Shown here one piece after another: positions 34,025 through 42,680 of a stretch of DNA of 55,273 nucleotides. Origin of the DNA: Thermodesulfatator atlanticus DSM 21156 (GTDB taxonomy: Bacteria > Desulfobacterota > Thermodesulfobacteria > Thermodesulfobacteriales > Thermodesulfatatoraceae); the NCBI RefSeq assembly GCF_000421585.1, contig NZ_ATXH01000016.1:1-55273 (forward strand), in the 5' to 3' direction. How positions within the stretch are numbered: the stretch's first letter is position 1; each line of letters begins with the position of its first letter. The position numbers and the translations under genes are program-made. Under the pieces are notes generated by a model. It worked only from the letters and a program-made list of their open reading frames with translations, did not search any database and was not told the origin of the DNA.

Positions 34025-34879
34025 GCTTGCGTTTTCTTTGCACCAGTACATGGAAAAGTCTGCACGCTCAAGGACCTTTTCCAGATTGTCCGAAGCAATG
34101 ATGTTGGTTATTCCGATAGAAAATCTGATTTGCCTGATATCGTCGGGAAATTTAAGGGCAAAGCCTTGTTCGTAAAGTTCTTCAGCAAAAGGTAAAAATT
34201 TATCAAGGGTTACCCCTACGATTACCGCACAAAATTCATCCCCATGGAGACGACAGGGAAAATCTTTGGGCTTAAGGTTTTTTCTCAGCACCTCGGCAAA
34301 GGCAATAAGGGCCCTGTCTCCCCACTTGTGCCCATACCGGTCGTTTATGGATTTGAAATTATCAAGGTCAAAGTAGCAAAGAAGGTAATCTTCCTCAAAA
34401 ATATTCTGCATCACCACTTCGTTGAAAAATTTCTCAAGGGCATACTTGTTCCAAAGGGCCGTTAGTTTATCACGCAAAAAACTTTCTTTGAGGAAAGAAA
34501 GTTCGCGTTCCAGTTCTTCTATTCTGCGAATGTAATTAGCAATTTTGGTTATTTCCTCCGCAAGGCCAATGCGGTTTGCGATTCTGGGATCAAGTTTTTC
34601 AAGCAAAGAAATAAAAAGCCCCTTGCCTTCCAAAAGGAGGTTCAAAATGTAGTTGTCTTTCTTTTTGACCTTGGTGGCCGCATAAAAGGCGTCGGCATAC
34701 TGTGGAGGGAAAGGGACTTTCTTCGCCCGCTGAAGCTCAAGAAAAGCAATCCAGGCGGCAAGCAAGGCCTCACGTTCCGCCTTAAGCTTGGCCTCAAAGC
34801 CGGTGGCCTCGGTAGCATGGGGGATAATATCTGAAGTTTTGCTATAATTTTCTTCGCTTAGCTTTGCCCTATCAAACAT
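34004..34879 (-). CDS. Diguanylate cyclase (GGDEF domain) with helical N-terminal domain
   Basis: 291 residues. N-terminal helical region (about 1-115) of unknown type, short coiled coil (IRRIEELERELSFLKESFL), then a GGDEF domain (about 132-285): DKLTALWNKYALEKFF, CYFDLDNFKSINDRYGH, the active-site loop as HGDEF (first Gly replaced by His) and FSIGI. Synthesises c-di-GMP if active. No RxxD inhibitory site just before the loop. No signal peptide. Its 3' end overlaps convergent miaA by 21 bases. Confidence 0.9.
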   Translation of the reverse strand: MFDRAKLSEENYSKTSDIIPHATEATGFEAKLKAEREALLAAWIAFLELQRAKKVPFPPQYADAFYAATKVKKKDNYILNLLLEGKGLFISLLEKLDPRIANRIGLAEEITKIANYIRRIEELERELSFLKESFLRDKLTALWNKYALEKFFNEVVMQNIFEEDYLLCYFDLDNFKSINDRYGHKWGDRALIAFAEVLRKNLKPKDFPCRLHGDEFCAVIVGVTLDKFLPFAEELYEQGFALKFPDDIRQIRFSIGITNIIASDNLEKVLERADFSMYWCKENASLKPVRV

Positions 34880-35080
34880 GCCCAGCTCCTTTCAAAATTT
34901 TTAGATCTGTAATCTATTTCGGTTTTATGTAGTAAAAATCTTTAAAAGATTTTTTTACGCTTGTTTGTCTTTTTGAAAACAATTTTTATAGCCTTTGCCC
35001 GTTTGGTTTCCGAGCCCTGCATTAGCGAAGGGAAAGATCACCAATCGACTAATCTCACAATAACGGTTAAATATGGCTTC

Positions 35081-35446
35081 ATGCGTTTGCGGGTGTTTGT
35101 TTATGGAACCCTTAAAAGAGGCTTTCCACTCCACAAACATCTTAGTTCTGCCAGGTTTTTGGGCTATGGTAAGCTTTTGGGGTTTGAAATGTATGACCTT
35201 GGCTGGTATCCAGGGATTGTCCCTGGCAAGGGCGAGGTCTTTGGCGAAGTCTATGAGATTGACCTCAAGACACTCATGATTCTTGACCTAATCGAAGACG
35301 AAGGAGAAGAATACGAACGCAAACTACTTCCCGTAACGATGGAAGACGGAAGTACTATCTCTGCCTTTGTCTATGTTTTTAAGGCAGATGTATCTAACAA
35401 AAGAAAAGTAAAGGACGGTCTGTGGCGGAAAAAAGATTCCTGTTAA
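35081..35446 (+). CDS. Gamma-glutamylcyclotransferase-fold (AIG2-like) protein
   Basis: 121 residues. MRLRVFVYGTLKRGFPLH contains the YGTLKxG binding motif of the GGCT/AIG2 family, followed by EVFGEVYEIDLKTLMILDLIEDEGEEYERK with the catalytic-type Glu. Start ATG 35081 was chosen because the family begins exactly there, although the frame is open further upstream. No strong ribosome site. Overlaps the next gene by 25 bases. The substrate is not predictable. Confidence 0.88.
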   Translation: MRLRVFVYGTLKRGFPLHKHLSSARFLGYGKLLGFEMYDLGWYPGIVPGKGEVFGEVYEIDLKTLMILDLIEDEGEEYERKLLPVTMEDGSTISAFVYVFKADVSNKRKVKDGLWRKKDSC

Positions 35447-36573
35447 GCCCCTCCGGGGAGATAAGCGTTAAAAAGCCTGCTACCCGAAATTTCTTACTTA
35501 AAAAGCTTGAAGAAAGCTTAAAGACCCGTTTGAAAAGCCTTGGCTACTGTTTTGCTTTTGAAGCCTTTTCTTCCCCACGTTTTCTTGTTTCAGGAGAAAC
35601 AAAACTTAAAGAATGCTTGCTAACCCACGGTGGCGTGGGAAAAATTGGAGAGTTTTACCCCTTTGATGAAAACCTTGATGTCAAATCTCTTCTGCCTAAA
35701 AGGCCTTTTACCTTTGAAATCTATGTCACCAAGGCCGAAGAAAAAAATCTTTTTGAAAAGGCCCTGGAAATAAAAAAAGCCTGGCTTAAGCTCCTTACCA
35801 AAGAAGCAAAAGCCCGGCTTAAATACTGGGATAACCATCCACCAGTTCATCTGCGCCTTGAGCTTGAGGCCAAAAAAGAAGGTTCTTTCCTATTGGTTAA
35901 CCCTCAAAAGGGCCTTGGTGGCTTTCCGCCAGGTGCCTTTTCCGAGAAAGTATTGGTACTTTTTTCTGGAGGGCCTGATTCTTTGCTTGCGGCCTGTTTG
36001 ATGCTAAGACGCGGACTAAACGTCTCGCTTATCTATTTTGACGATGGTGAAAAAGAAAGAGCCGCCAAGGTACGTGAAATAGCCTCAGGGCTTTCTTATC
36101 TTTTTCCTGATACAAAAGTCGAACTTTTCAGCGTAAAATACCGCAATTTTCTTGATTTTTTAGTCCAAAAGGCCCCTTTGCGGGAAAGATGCTTTTTATG
36201 CAAGCGCTTAATGCTTAAGCTTGCGGAACGCCTTGCCCACAAAGAAAAATGCAAGGCCCTGGTTACCGGAGACATACTGGAGGAACAGGCAAGCCAGACT
36301 CTTCCTGCCCTTAATTTTGTGGCAGAAGAGATCTCCCCTCTTCGGCCGCTGCTTGGCTTTACCAAAGAAGAGGTCTATGAAGAGCTTACCCGTTTTGGCC
36401 TGCGCGATCTGGCAGAAATGAAACTGCCCCCCTGCCCTTTTGCTCCTAAAAGGCCGCATACCATTCCTCAAATAAGCCCTAAGGCCTTGCAAAAAATCAT
36501 GAAACAAGCCATGAAACTACCTTTTCAGGTCAAACGGATTTCAATTCTTTATCAAGACAGGATTTTTAGCTGA
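35422..36573 (+). CDS. ThiI-like PP-loop tRNA sulfurtransferase without rhodanese domain
   Basis: 383 residues, GTG start at 35422. N-terminal THUMP-like RNA-binding region (about 20-165), then a PP-loop ATP-binding motif VLVLFSGGPDSLLAACLML (about 175-193), then RERCFLCKRLMLKLAERLA and VTGDILEEQASQTLPAL, which match ThiI (4-thiouridine synthesis in tRNA). The C-terminal rhodanese domain of E. coli ThiI is absent. The CFLC pair plus a later Cys (PPCPF) resemble the Fe-S-using ThiI of methanogens. Sulfur may come directly from sulfide. Overlaps the GGCT gene. Confidence 0.82.
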   Translation: MAEKRFLLSPSGEISVKKPATRNFLLKKLEESLKTRLKSLGYCFAFEAFSSPRFLVSGETKLKECLLTHGGVGKIGEFYPFDENLDVKSLLPKRPFTFEIYVTKAEEKNLFEKALEIKKAWLKLLTKEAKARLKYWDNHPPVHLRLELEAKKEGSFLLVNPQKGLGGFPPGAFSEKVLVLFSGGPDSLLAACLMLRRGLNVSLIYFDDGEKERAAKVREIASGLSYLFPDTKVELFSVKYRNFLDFLVQKAPLRERCFLCKRLMLKLAERLAHKEKCKALVTGDILEEQASQTLPALNFVAEEISPLRPLLGFTKEEVYEELTRFGLRDLAEMKLPPCPFAPKRPHTIPQISPKALQKIMKQAMKLPFQVKRISILYQDRIFS

Positions 36574-36628
36574 TAATTTCGCTTAGATTGTGCTAAATTA
36601 AAAGCAAACCAAAAATTGGGAGTGAAGT

Positions 36629-39574
36629 ATGATTATTGAAGTTGCCCGCCGCTTAACACGTTTCTCTTGGGACGAGGAAATCCACCGTCGTGTAGATTAC
36701 CCAGAAGAAGATTTATTTCTTGAAGTTTATACTAATGAGAATTGCATTCTTTCGCGCAAGGTAAACTTTCTTAACCAGACAGAAGAAGTTTTGGCCCCGG
36801 GCACATATCAGGCAAAGCTCTTACGCAAGAAAAAGCCGCTTCTTAAGCTTACTTCTTGTTTCCACTACACCCCAAAAGTTGTTCTTGTTTCAGAAAACGA
36901 AAGGCGTCATCACCTCAGCATCTCAGAAATAGACTGGGAAAACATAAGGCGAGAAATCGAAATTGGAAAAGGGCTTCACTTTGGGAAGGATACCTCGGTT
37001 TTTCTGCGTATTTTGCGTTACGAGGATCCTGAAACCAACTTTCCCCTTGAGGAGTGGCAGCGCGCGGACTTCAAAGACTACTTTTTGGTGCTTGGTGCGT
37101 TGCGCGCCCTTGAATTCCACGTTTGCGACCAAAAAGGCCAGAAAAGCCTCAAAAAAATACTGCGCGTTGAAGTCCTGCCTCAGGAAACCGTAGCTATCCT
37201 TTCTGAAGAGTCTTTTAAAGTTAAAGAAGTAACGGGCATTTTCCTAGCACGCCAGGTTATTGAACCAGACCAGGTAAATCTCAAAGTTTACTGGGACTTT
37301 ACAGATTCTTTCTGGGAAGATTTATCCCGCAAGCTCCTTGAACCCAGAAAGCTTACCTGGAATGACGTAGAGGTCCGCCTTGAAGTCTATGCCCGAAAAA
37401 AAGAAGAAAACGAATTTTCCCTTTTTCGCCCGGAAGAAAAACGAAACATTGGCCTTGCCAAAGACTGGATTATCAACGCGGTACCTGACGATACTTACTT
37501 CCTGGCAAAGCTCGTTATCTTTGATAAGCGCAGAAATAAAAAAATAGAAGAAATCGCCGCCTCAGAGGAGCTCTACGTCCCCAGGCGGGAAGAAAAAATA
37601 GTCCTCATGCCCATTGATGGACGCAGGCTTTTTACTTACTGGCATCTTGATCGCGAGGCCCTTGCCACACGCCTTGGCCGTTTTGCCGCAGGGAAACGCA
37701 TAACTACTTACATCAAAGTTTTCCATGACTTTTTCGGAAATCTTTACCACCATCCTGACAAAGATGTGGCTGTTGATCTTTCCAGCGCAGACAACTGGTA
37801 TCTCTGGGTTGATCCTGATAAGGCGTACCGGGTGCAGTTGGTAGCCGTACGTGAAGACGGAAAGCTCCTTGAACTCACCGCTCCTTCGAATCTGGCTCAC
37901 ACTGCCCGCACCGCCCCTGGAGGCGCTCCACCCTCTTACGCCACGCACGAACTTCAGGCAGAACATCCCACGATCCGTCCCATCGAATCCAAAATGGGTA
38001 CGGCCGAACACTCTATCGGTTACCTTATTTTTCACTTACACGCCCACCTGCCTTATATCAGACGGCGGGTGGTCTATGGAGCTGCAGGCATCTGGCAGCC
38101 TTTGGGCTTCCCCGAAGAGTGGTATCACGAAGCCCTGGTGGATACATACATTCCCCTTATCAAAGTTTTTGAAGACTTGTTGAACGAGGGCGTGGACTTC
38201 AAACTTTCCATGGACATCTCCCCCACCCTAACCAACATGATGCGCTGTCCTTTGCTTCAGGAGGAGTTCCTGAAATACGTAGAAGGCTTAATAAGCCTTG
38301 CCCGGGCAGAGATAGAACGCGTGAGGCGGGAGGCCCCTCATTTTGAAGCCGCGGCCTGGATGCATTTGCGTCGCTTTGAAGAGGCCCGCGAGCTTTTTCT
38401 GCGCTACGGAAAAGATCTAACCCAAGCCTTTAGGCGCTTTCAGGATCTTGGCAAACTTGAAATCTCAACCTGTGCCGCCACCCACGGGTTCCTTCCTTTT
38501 TATACCATGTATCCTGAAGCAGTCCGCGCACAAATAGAAACCGCGGTGCGGGATTATGAAGCCACCTTTGGGCGCAAGCCCCTGGGGATCTGGCTTCCCG
38601 AGTGCGCATACGTGCCCGGGCTTGAAAGGTTCCTTGAAGAATACGGTCTGCGCTACTTTTTCTCCGAAACGCATACGGTTTTAAATGGAGATAGCCCCTC
38701 TGAGTTTGGGGTGCATGCTCCGGTATTTGTACGCGGCTCAAACGTTGCAGTTTTTGGCCGCGACCCTGAAACGGGAAAACAGGTCTGGAGCGCAGATGAA
38801 GGCTATCCAGGAGATCCGGACTACCTTGATTTTCATATTAAAGGCGGTCCCTTTCGCTATTGCCGCATAACCAATCGCTATACTTTGCAGAAAGAACCTT
38901 ACAATCCTGACTGGGCCCGGGAAAAGGCCGCCAGGCACGCCCAGCACTTTATGGAATGCCGCAACTTCCGTTTTGAGTACGTGCGCGGCTGGTACTGGAA
39001 AAAGCCTTTGTCTGTGGCCACTTACGACGCAGAGCTCTTTGGCCATCACTGGTTTGAAGGGCCACTTTTTATCTATTATTTCCTGAAAAAACTCTACTAT
39101 GACCAGAACCAAACCGAACTCATTACCCCCAGCGATTACCTGGCACGCCATCCTACTAACCAGGAAATTTTGCCGCCTCCTTCTTCCTGGGGAGATAAAG
39201 GCACCTTTGATAAATGGATGTATGGCTCGGTCTCATGGATGTATCGCCATATTCACGAAGCCATTTGTGCTTTACATGAGCTTGCAAAAAAAGCCCCGAA
39301 TAATGACCCGGTGCTTTCCCAGCTTCTCACCCAGGCTGGCCGCGAAGTCCTCTGGGCTATGAATAGCGACCTTGGCTTTGTAATCTCAAACGGTCATTTT
39401 GTGGACAAAATGAAAGAATTTTTCTTCGAGGCCCTTGAGCGCTTTTGGCAACTTTACGAAATGGCAAGAAGACGCATGGATGGGAAATCTTTTGACGAAA
39501 GGCTTGCCCAGGAGATCATCTTCACCAGGCCGATTTTTCCGGAACACAATTGGGAAGTCTGGAAAAAACGCTAA
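36629..39574 (+). CDS. DUF4912 region fused to GH57 glycoside hydrolase (branching-enzyme type)
   Basis: 981 residues. N-terminal about 450 residues hold one and perhaps two DUF4912-like units; the second is clear (IVLMPIDGRRLFTYWHLD ... LLELTAPSNLAHTART). From about 461 a GH57 domain with DUF1957 features begins (GYLIFHLHAHLPYIRR). Expected nucleophile Glu about 656 in GIWLPECAYVPG and acid Asp about 800 in ATYDAELFGHHWFEGP. GH57 enzymes of this subtype form alpha-1,6 branches in glycogen or starch-like glucans and are typical of thermophiles. No signal peptide. No other glycogen genes are beside it. The stop is 3 bases into convergent nrdR. Confidence 0.9.
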   Translation: MIIEVARRLTRFSWDEEIHRRVDYPEEDLFLEVYTNENCILSRKVNFLNQTEEVLAPGTYQAKLLRKKKPLLKLTSCFHYTPKVVLVSENERRHHLSISEIDWENIRREIEIGKGLHFGKDTSVFLRILRYEDPETNFPLEEWQRADFKDYFLVLGALRALEFHVCDQKGQKSLKKILRVEVLPQETVAILSEESFKVKEVTGIFLARQVIEPDQVNLKVYWDFTDSFWEDLSRKLLEPRKLTWNDVEVRLEVYARKKEENEFSLFRPEEKRNIGLAKDWIINAVPDDTYFLAKLVIFDKRRNKKIEEIAASEELYVPRREEKIVLMPIDGRRLFTYWHLDREALATRLGRFAAGKRITTYIKVFHDFFGNLYHHPDKDVAVDLSSADNWYLWVDPDKAYRVQLVAVREDGKLLELTAPSNLAHTARTAPGGAPPSYATHELQAEHPTIRPIESKMGTAEHSIGYLIFHLHAHLPYIRRRVVYGAAGIWQPLGFPEEWYHEALVDTYIPLIKVFEDLLNEGVDFKLSMDISPTLTNMMRCPLLQEEFLKYVEGLISLARAEIERVRREAPHFEAAAWMHLRRFEEARELFLRYGKDLTQAFRRFQDLGKLEISTCAATHGFLPFYTMYPEAVRAQIETAVRDYEATFGRKPLGIWLPECAYVPGLERFLEEYGLRYFFSETHTVLNGDSPSEFGVHAPVFVRGSNVAVFGRDPETGKQVWSADEGYPGDPDYLDFHIKGGPFRYCRITNRYTLQKEPYNPDWAREKAARHAQHFMECRNFRFEYVRGWYWKKPLSVATYDAELFGHHWFEGPLFIYYFLKKLYYDQNQTELITPSDYLARHPTNQEILPPPSSWGDKGTFDKWMYGSVSWMYRHIHEAICALHELAKKAPNNDPVLSQLLTQAGREVLWAMNSDLGFVISNGHFVDKMKEFFFEALERFWQLYEMARRRMDGKSFDERLAQEIIFTRPIFPEHNWEVWKKR

Positions 39575-40041
39575 TTGCCCGGGCGTTTTTTCTTGTTAAG
39601 AAGCTGCTGAATTTGTTCTATAAATTCTGTTACGTCCTGGAACTGACGGTAAACCGAGGCAAAACGCACGTAAGCAACCTCGTCCCACTCGTGCAACTTT
39701 TCCATGACCTTCTCGCCGATGGTTGTTGAGTGGATTTCCTTTTCGCCGGTTTCTGCAAGCTCTCTTTCAAGCTGGTTAACAAAGGCTTCTATTTGCTCCA
39801 TGCTAATGGGCCTTTTTTGGCAAGCCTTTTTAAGGCCTTCGATGACTTTTTCTCTGATAAAGGGCTCGCGGCGACCATCGCGCTTAATGATCATGGGAAG
39901 CTGTATTTCAGCGCGTTCATAAGTGGTGAAGCGAAAACCACAGGAAAGGCATTCCCTGCGCCTTCTAATGGCTGTGCCGTCTTTGGTAACCCTGCTATCA
40001 ATAACTTTAGTTTCAAAATGCTGGCAAGAGGGACACTTCAT
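39571..40041 (-). CDS. nrdR: NrdR, ribonucleotide reductase repressor
   Basis: 156 residues. Zinc ribbon MKCPSCQHFETKVIDSR ... CLSCGFRFTTYE, then the ATP-cone domain (IIKRDGRREPFIREKVIEGLKKAC). Represses ribonucleotide reductase genes according to ATP/dATP. No nrd gene or NrdR box was found next to it. Confidence 0.97.
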   Translation of the reverse strand: MKCPSCQHFETKVIDSRVTKDGTAIRRRRECLSCGFRFTTYERAEIQLPMIIKRDGRREPFIREKVIEGLKKACQKRPISMEQIEAFVNQLERELAETGEKEIHSTTIGEKVMEKLHEWDEVAYVRFASVYRQFQDVTEFIEQIQQLLNKKKRPGN

Positions 40042-40105
40042 GGCTATTATGATAGCCCTTTCCCTTAAAAAATCAAAATTTTTGGGATCCTCACGCTTCA
40101 GTTAG

Positions 40106-40148
40106 GGGATCCGTTCCTATTTTTCGGAATAAAAATGGGAACGGATCC
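40106..40148. repeat. Short hairpin element, copy 7
   Basis: Core hairpin GGGATCCGTTCCTATTTTTC / AAAAATGGGAACGGATCC. The flanks ATGAGACAACTTTCAAGG look like a decayed terminal repeat. Confidence 0.85.
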
Positions 40149-40236
40149 ATGAGACAACTTTCAAGGCTTACAAATGACTAATCGACCTGTGGATTCTTCG
40201 GTCACTTCGCTCCCTCAGAATGACACATTACTTTCA

Positions 40237-40325
40237 GCAACCGTTCCTATTTGCGGGACGAAAAACAGGAATGGTTGCTTGCAGTTGGGCTTGCAACTAT
40301 AAGCGCGAGAATTTTGCAAAGCTCT
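40237..40325. repeat. Short hairpin element, copy 8 (compensated arms)
   Basis: Both arms are changed relative to the family yet still pair: GCAACCGTTCCTATTT with AAACAGGAATGGTTGC. A TTGCAACTATAAGCGCGAGA stretch and the end ATTTTGCAAAGCTCTTT follow. Confidence 0.8.
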
Positions 40326-40375
40326 TTAAATGTCAATCCTAGAAAAGCGGATCAAAATCGAGTAGAAGTGTTTGT

Positions 40376-40714
40376 ATGATTCGTGCCTTGGCTTCATTTT
40401 TACTAGCAATTTCCTACATTTTTCTGGCAGCACATTTTTTAAGGGCTGGTCAAACTATCTTTGCAGGTTTACTTGCCTGTTTACCCCTTGGTCTTTTTTT
40501 CAAAAAAAGACAAATAAGACTTGTTTTGAGCCTGGGACTCTATCTTGGCAGCCTTGAATGGGTAAAAACCTACTTATGGCTCAAGAAGTTCTACCAGTTG
40601 CACCATATGCCTTTTGATAAGGCTCAACTTATTTTGGGAGTAGTTATCTTTGTGACCCTTATGGCTGCAAATCTAAATCTTTCCATAAGCATTAAGCCCT
40701 TAAACAAGGGCTAA
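40376..40714 (+). CDS. Small hypothetical membrane protein
   Basis: 112 residues, four hydrophobic segments (about 7-23, 27-43, 46-64, 86-104) and a short basic end. Composition and codon use resemble real genes nearby. No family recognised and no clear ribosome site (AGTAGAAGTG precedes the ATG). It is isolated between repeat clusters. Confidence 0.55.
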   Translation: MIRALASFLLAISYIFLAAHFLRAGQTIFAGLLACLPLGLFFKKRQIRLVLSLGLYLGSLEWVKTYLWLKKFYQLHHMPFDKAQLILGVVIFVTLMAANLNLSISIKPLNKG

Positions 40715-40742
40715 TGCTTATGGAGCCACTTGCAAATTATAA

Positions 40743-40805
40743 GGGATCCGTTCCTATCTTCGGAACTAAAACAGGAACGGATCCGAAAACGTTGCAAAGT
40801 CTTTT
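40743..40805. repeat. Short hairpin element, copy 9
   Basis: GGGATCCGTTCCTATCTTC / AAACAGGAACGGATCC followed by the end GTTGCAAAGTCTTTT. Confidence 0.85.
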
Positions 40806-40867
40806 ATGAGAATCTCGACCGAACTGAATCCTAGGACGCAAAACAGGCAACACTTAAACGATGTCAA

Positions 40868-40903
40868 GAGGTTCTAGAGGTTCTAGAGGTTCTAGAGGTT
40901 CTA
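40868..40903. repeat. 9-bp tandem repeat
   Basis: Four perfect copies of GAGGTTCTA. A decayed array of the same unit lies at 52536-52571. Confidence 0.95.
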
Positions 40904-40946
40904 AAGGTTTGGATTGAATGGGTATCGAGAGCACTATTTTTGTCAG

Positions 40947-41045
40947 TCATTGCGAGCGTGCCGAAGCAATCTCATAAGATCACTTCGGCGACTGCGTCGC
41001 CTCGTACGGTGTAGCTGGGACCACGCGGGCATACAACGCCCGAGA
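40947..41045. repeat. Second repeat family (GC-rich)
   Basis: Contains CATTGCGAGCGTGCCGAAGC, TCTCATAAGATCACTTCGGC and GACTGCGTCGCCTCG, an imperfect inverted repeat of the kind found scattered in many genomes. Related to 21072-21180 and 52610-52670. Confidence 0.6.
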
Positions 41046-41054
41046 TTGTTGAGG

Positions 41055-41100
41055 AGGATCCGTTCCCATTTTCCGTTCCGAAAAATGGGAACGGATCCCT
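41055..41100. repeat. Short hairpin element, copy 10 (core only)
   Basis: Near-perfect hairpin: AGGATCCGTTCCCATTTTCC pairs with AAAAATGGGAACGGATCCCT. Terminal repeats are not seen. Confidence 0.88.
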
Positions 41101-41209
41101 TAAAGCATTATCGATTAAAACATGATCCCATAATAAACAACTCGTTTTGTCATCTTGAGACACCGTTCTTAGCCGAAACTTTGGAGCAGAGGCAGTAGCG
41201 CTTTATTCC

Positions 41210-42211
41210 TCAGTCTGAAAGCGCTTTTTTAGAAGTCTTTCTCTTAAACCAGAACCCAATTGCCAGACCCGCCAACAGTAAAATGCCGGTGGTGGGTTCA
41301 GGAACATTGTGCACGTCAATTGCATCAACGTTGTAATCAAGCTCAGGATCAAAAAGAAGGCCCCCATATCCGTTGGCATTTACCCAGTAAATATTATCTC
41401 CCACGGGATCGTACGACCCTGGCGCCAGAGAAAAGAGAATTAGATCAGCATCGTAGGGATTATTGGGATCTCCGACTTCAAAATATCTATCAGCATGGAC
41501 AATGTCAAAAACAACCAGGGCGTCTATCTGGTTTTCATCGGGATCAAACTGACTATCAAGATAAAGCGAAAGTAAGGTGTCGTCGAAATAATGCCAAACA
41601 GGATTTACAAAGTCATCGAAATAAACATCTCCTTCGTCAAAATTTCCTGTACCTTCCACTGAAAAATATGCCCCACCATAAGCATGGGTGGGGAAAGGCT
41701 CAGGATATGGGGGATAGTGTATGCCGTGCTCAAGGGCATCCAAATCGTAGTCGGCAAGGCCTAGATCATTTTCATCATCATGCACCAAGGAATAGACTTG
41801 ATGCGGAGCCTGATTGGCAAAATGTCCATCCATACAAACATCCCTTGGGCCTAAATAATTATTTTGAATATCAATAGGAGTGCCACCTACCGTCCATTCG
41901 TATATGTCTGAATCTCCGTCTATGGAAAAGGTCATTTTAAAAGTTCCCCAGTAAATGTCTCTAGGAGTGACCGGCGGATGCTGTGCTGTACTAAGAGCAT
42001 CTAAGTCCTGCGAAGTATTTATGGTGACAATGTCTTTTTCAAAAGTTCCATCTTCGTCTGAATAATAAACATCACCAACTACACCTCCACCATTGGTGTC
42101 AGCATCTAGGGAAAAGTATTCTTCCCCGTCCATGGGACCGGCCAAGGAAAAAGAAAACATCCCCGACATCACCAACAAACAAACAAAACTTAAAAAGGAA
42201 AATTTTTTCAT
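41210..42211 (-). CDS. PEP-CTERM-sorted secreted protein
   Basis: 333 residues from ATG 42211 (GGGAGGGG ahead; an upstream ATG at 42259 lacks this). Signal peptide MKKFSFLSFVCLLVMSGMFSFSLA, a long Asp/Tyr-rich acidic body with DGDSD, DDENDLGLADYDLD and similar stretches that suggest calcium binding, and a C-terminal VPEPTTGILLLAGLAIGFWF plus KRK, which is a PEP-CTERM sorting signal (PEP, hydrophobic span, basic end). Such proteins are cut by an exosortase and go to the surface or biofilm matrix. No exosortase gene is in the window. Confidence 0.88.
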   Translation of the reverse strand: MKKFSFLSFVCLLVMSGMFSFSLAGPMDGEEYFSLDADTNGGGVVGDVYYSDEDGTFEKDIVTINTSQDLDALSTAQHPPVTPRDIYWGTFKMTFSIDGDSDIYEWTVGGTPIDIQNNYLGPRDVCMDGHFANQAPHQVYSLVHDDENDLGLADYDLDALEHGIHYPPYPEPFPTHAYGGAYFSVEGTGNFDEGDVYFDDFVNPVWHYFDDTLLSLYLDSQFDPDENQIDALVVFDIVHADRYFEVGDPNNPYDADLILFSLAPGSYDPVGDNIYWVNANGYGGLLFDPELDYNVDAIDVHNVPEPTTGILLLAGLAIGFWFKRKTSKKALSD

Positions 42212-42680
42212 TTTTGCCCCTCCCGCTTTGTTTAAAAAGCCTTTAGATGCAAAGAGCATGCCAAATATTAAGAATAACTGAAGAAAATAATTAAAAAAAC
42301 TGATACCTACCTTTTTCCTTCCGTAGGCAAAAGGCTAAAGGCTAAAGGCTAAAGGAGAGTAGGTGTAAGTTGTGAACGGATCCCTAAAAACGTGACTTAG
42401 GAAAAGTCCTGAATAGCAAAGTTATCTCAAGAGCAAATAAAATAAGAAAAATTTTTCCATTTTTGAGAAAAAATTTTCTTTTTAATTAGATAAACATTCG
42501 TTTTTAATTTCGTCTTTAAGAAAAGAACCAGTCTTAGCGAAAGAGAATTAGGTAACAAGCAGAAAAGTACCAAGAGGGAGTTTCCAAAATTACCGAGCTC
42601 GGAATTGCAAGCACAAGTCCGTTACTTTTTCGTTAAAAAATAGGAATGGGTTCCTGGAATAGAAGCAAGGTTTCTAAAAC
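42212..42680. other. Gene-free stretch with degenerate repeats
   Basis: 469 bases. Three tandem GGCTAAA units (42333-42353), a hairpin-element fragment (GAACGGATCCCT, 42374-42385) and a decayed full element (copy 11, 42580-42655). The rest is AT-rich with no recognised signal. Confidence 0.6.
42580..42655. repeat. Short hairpin element, copy 11 (decayed)
   Basis: GTTTCCAAAATTACCGAG start (compare TTTGCAAAATTGCCAAG), TTGCAAGCACAAGTCCGTTA, then a weak hairpin ending AATAGGAATGGGTTCC. Confidence 0.6.

Larger units (their letters stand above)
40042..40375. other. Gene-free stretch with two hairpin elements
   Basis: 334 bases between nrdR and the small membrane gene. Contains copies 7 (40106-40148) and 8 (40237-40325) of the hairpin element and a fragment of the GC-rich second family between them (GGTCACTTCGCTCCCTCAGA, about 40199-40218). 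Confidence 0.65.
40715..41209. other. Repeat-rich gene-free region
   Basis: 495 bases: hairpin copy 9 (40743-40805), the block CTAGGACGCAAAACAGGCAA (40831-40850) shared with 21072, a 9-bp tandem repeat (40868-40903), a GC-rich second-family repeat (about 40947-41045) and hairpin copy 10 (41055-41100). No convincing gene; short open frames here are made of repeat sequence. Confidence 0.7.

Noticed and set aside
34933-34958. AT-rich inverted repeat GTAAAAATCTT / AAGATTTTTTTAC as a terminator
   Set aside because: Stem has almost no GC and it lies upstream of, not after, the neighbouring genes.
40868-40903. Possible CRISPR array
   Set aside because: Units are 9 bp and contiguous with no spacers; no cas genes nearby.
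40914-41198. Plus-strand open frame of 94 codons
   Set aside because: Made of the GC-rich repeat and hairpin copy 10, rich in Arg/Leu/His, no ribosome site and no family features.
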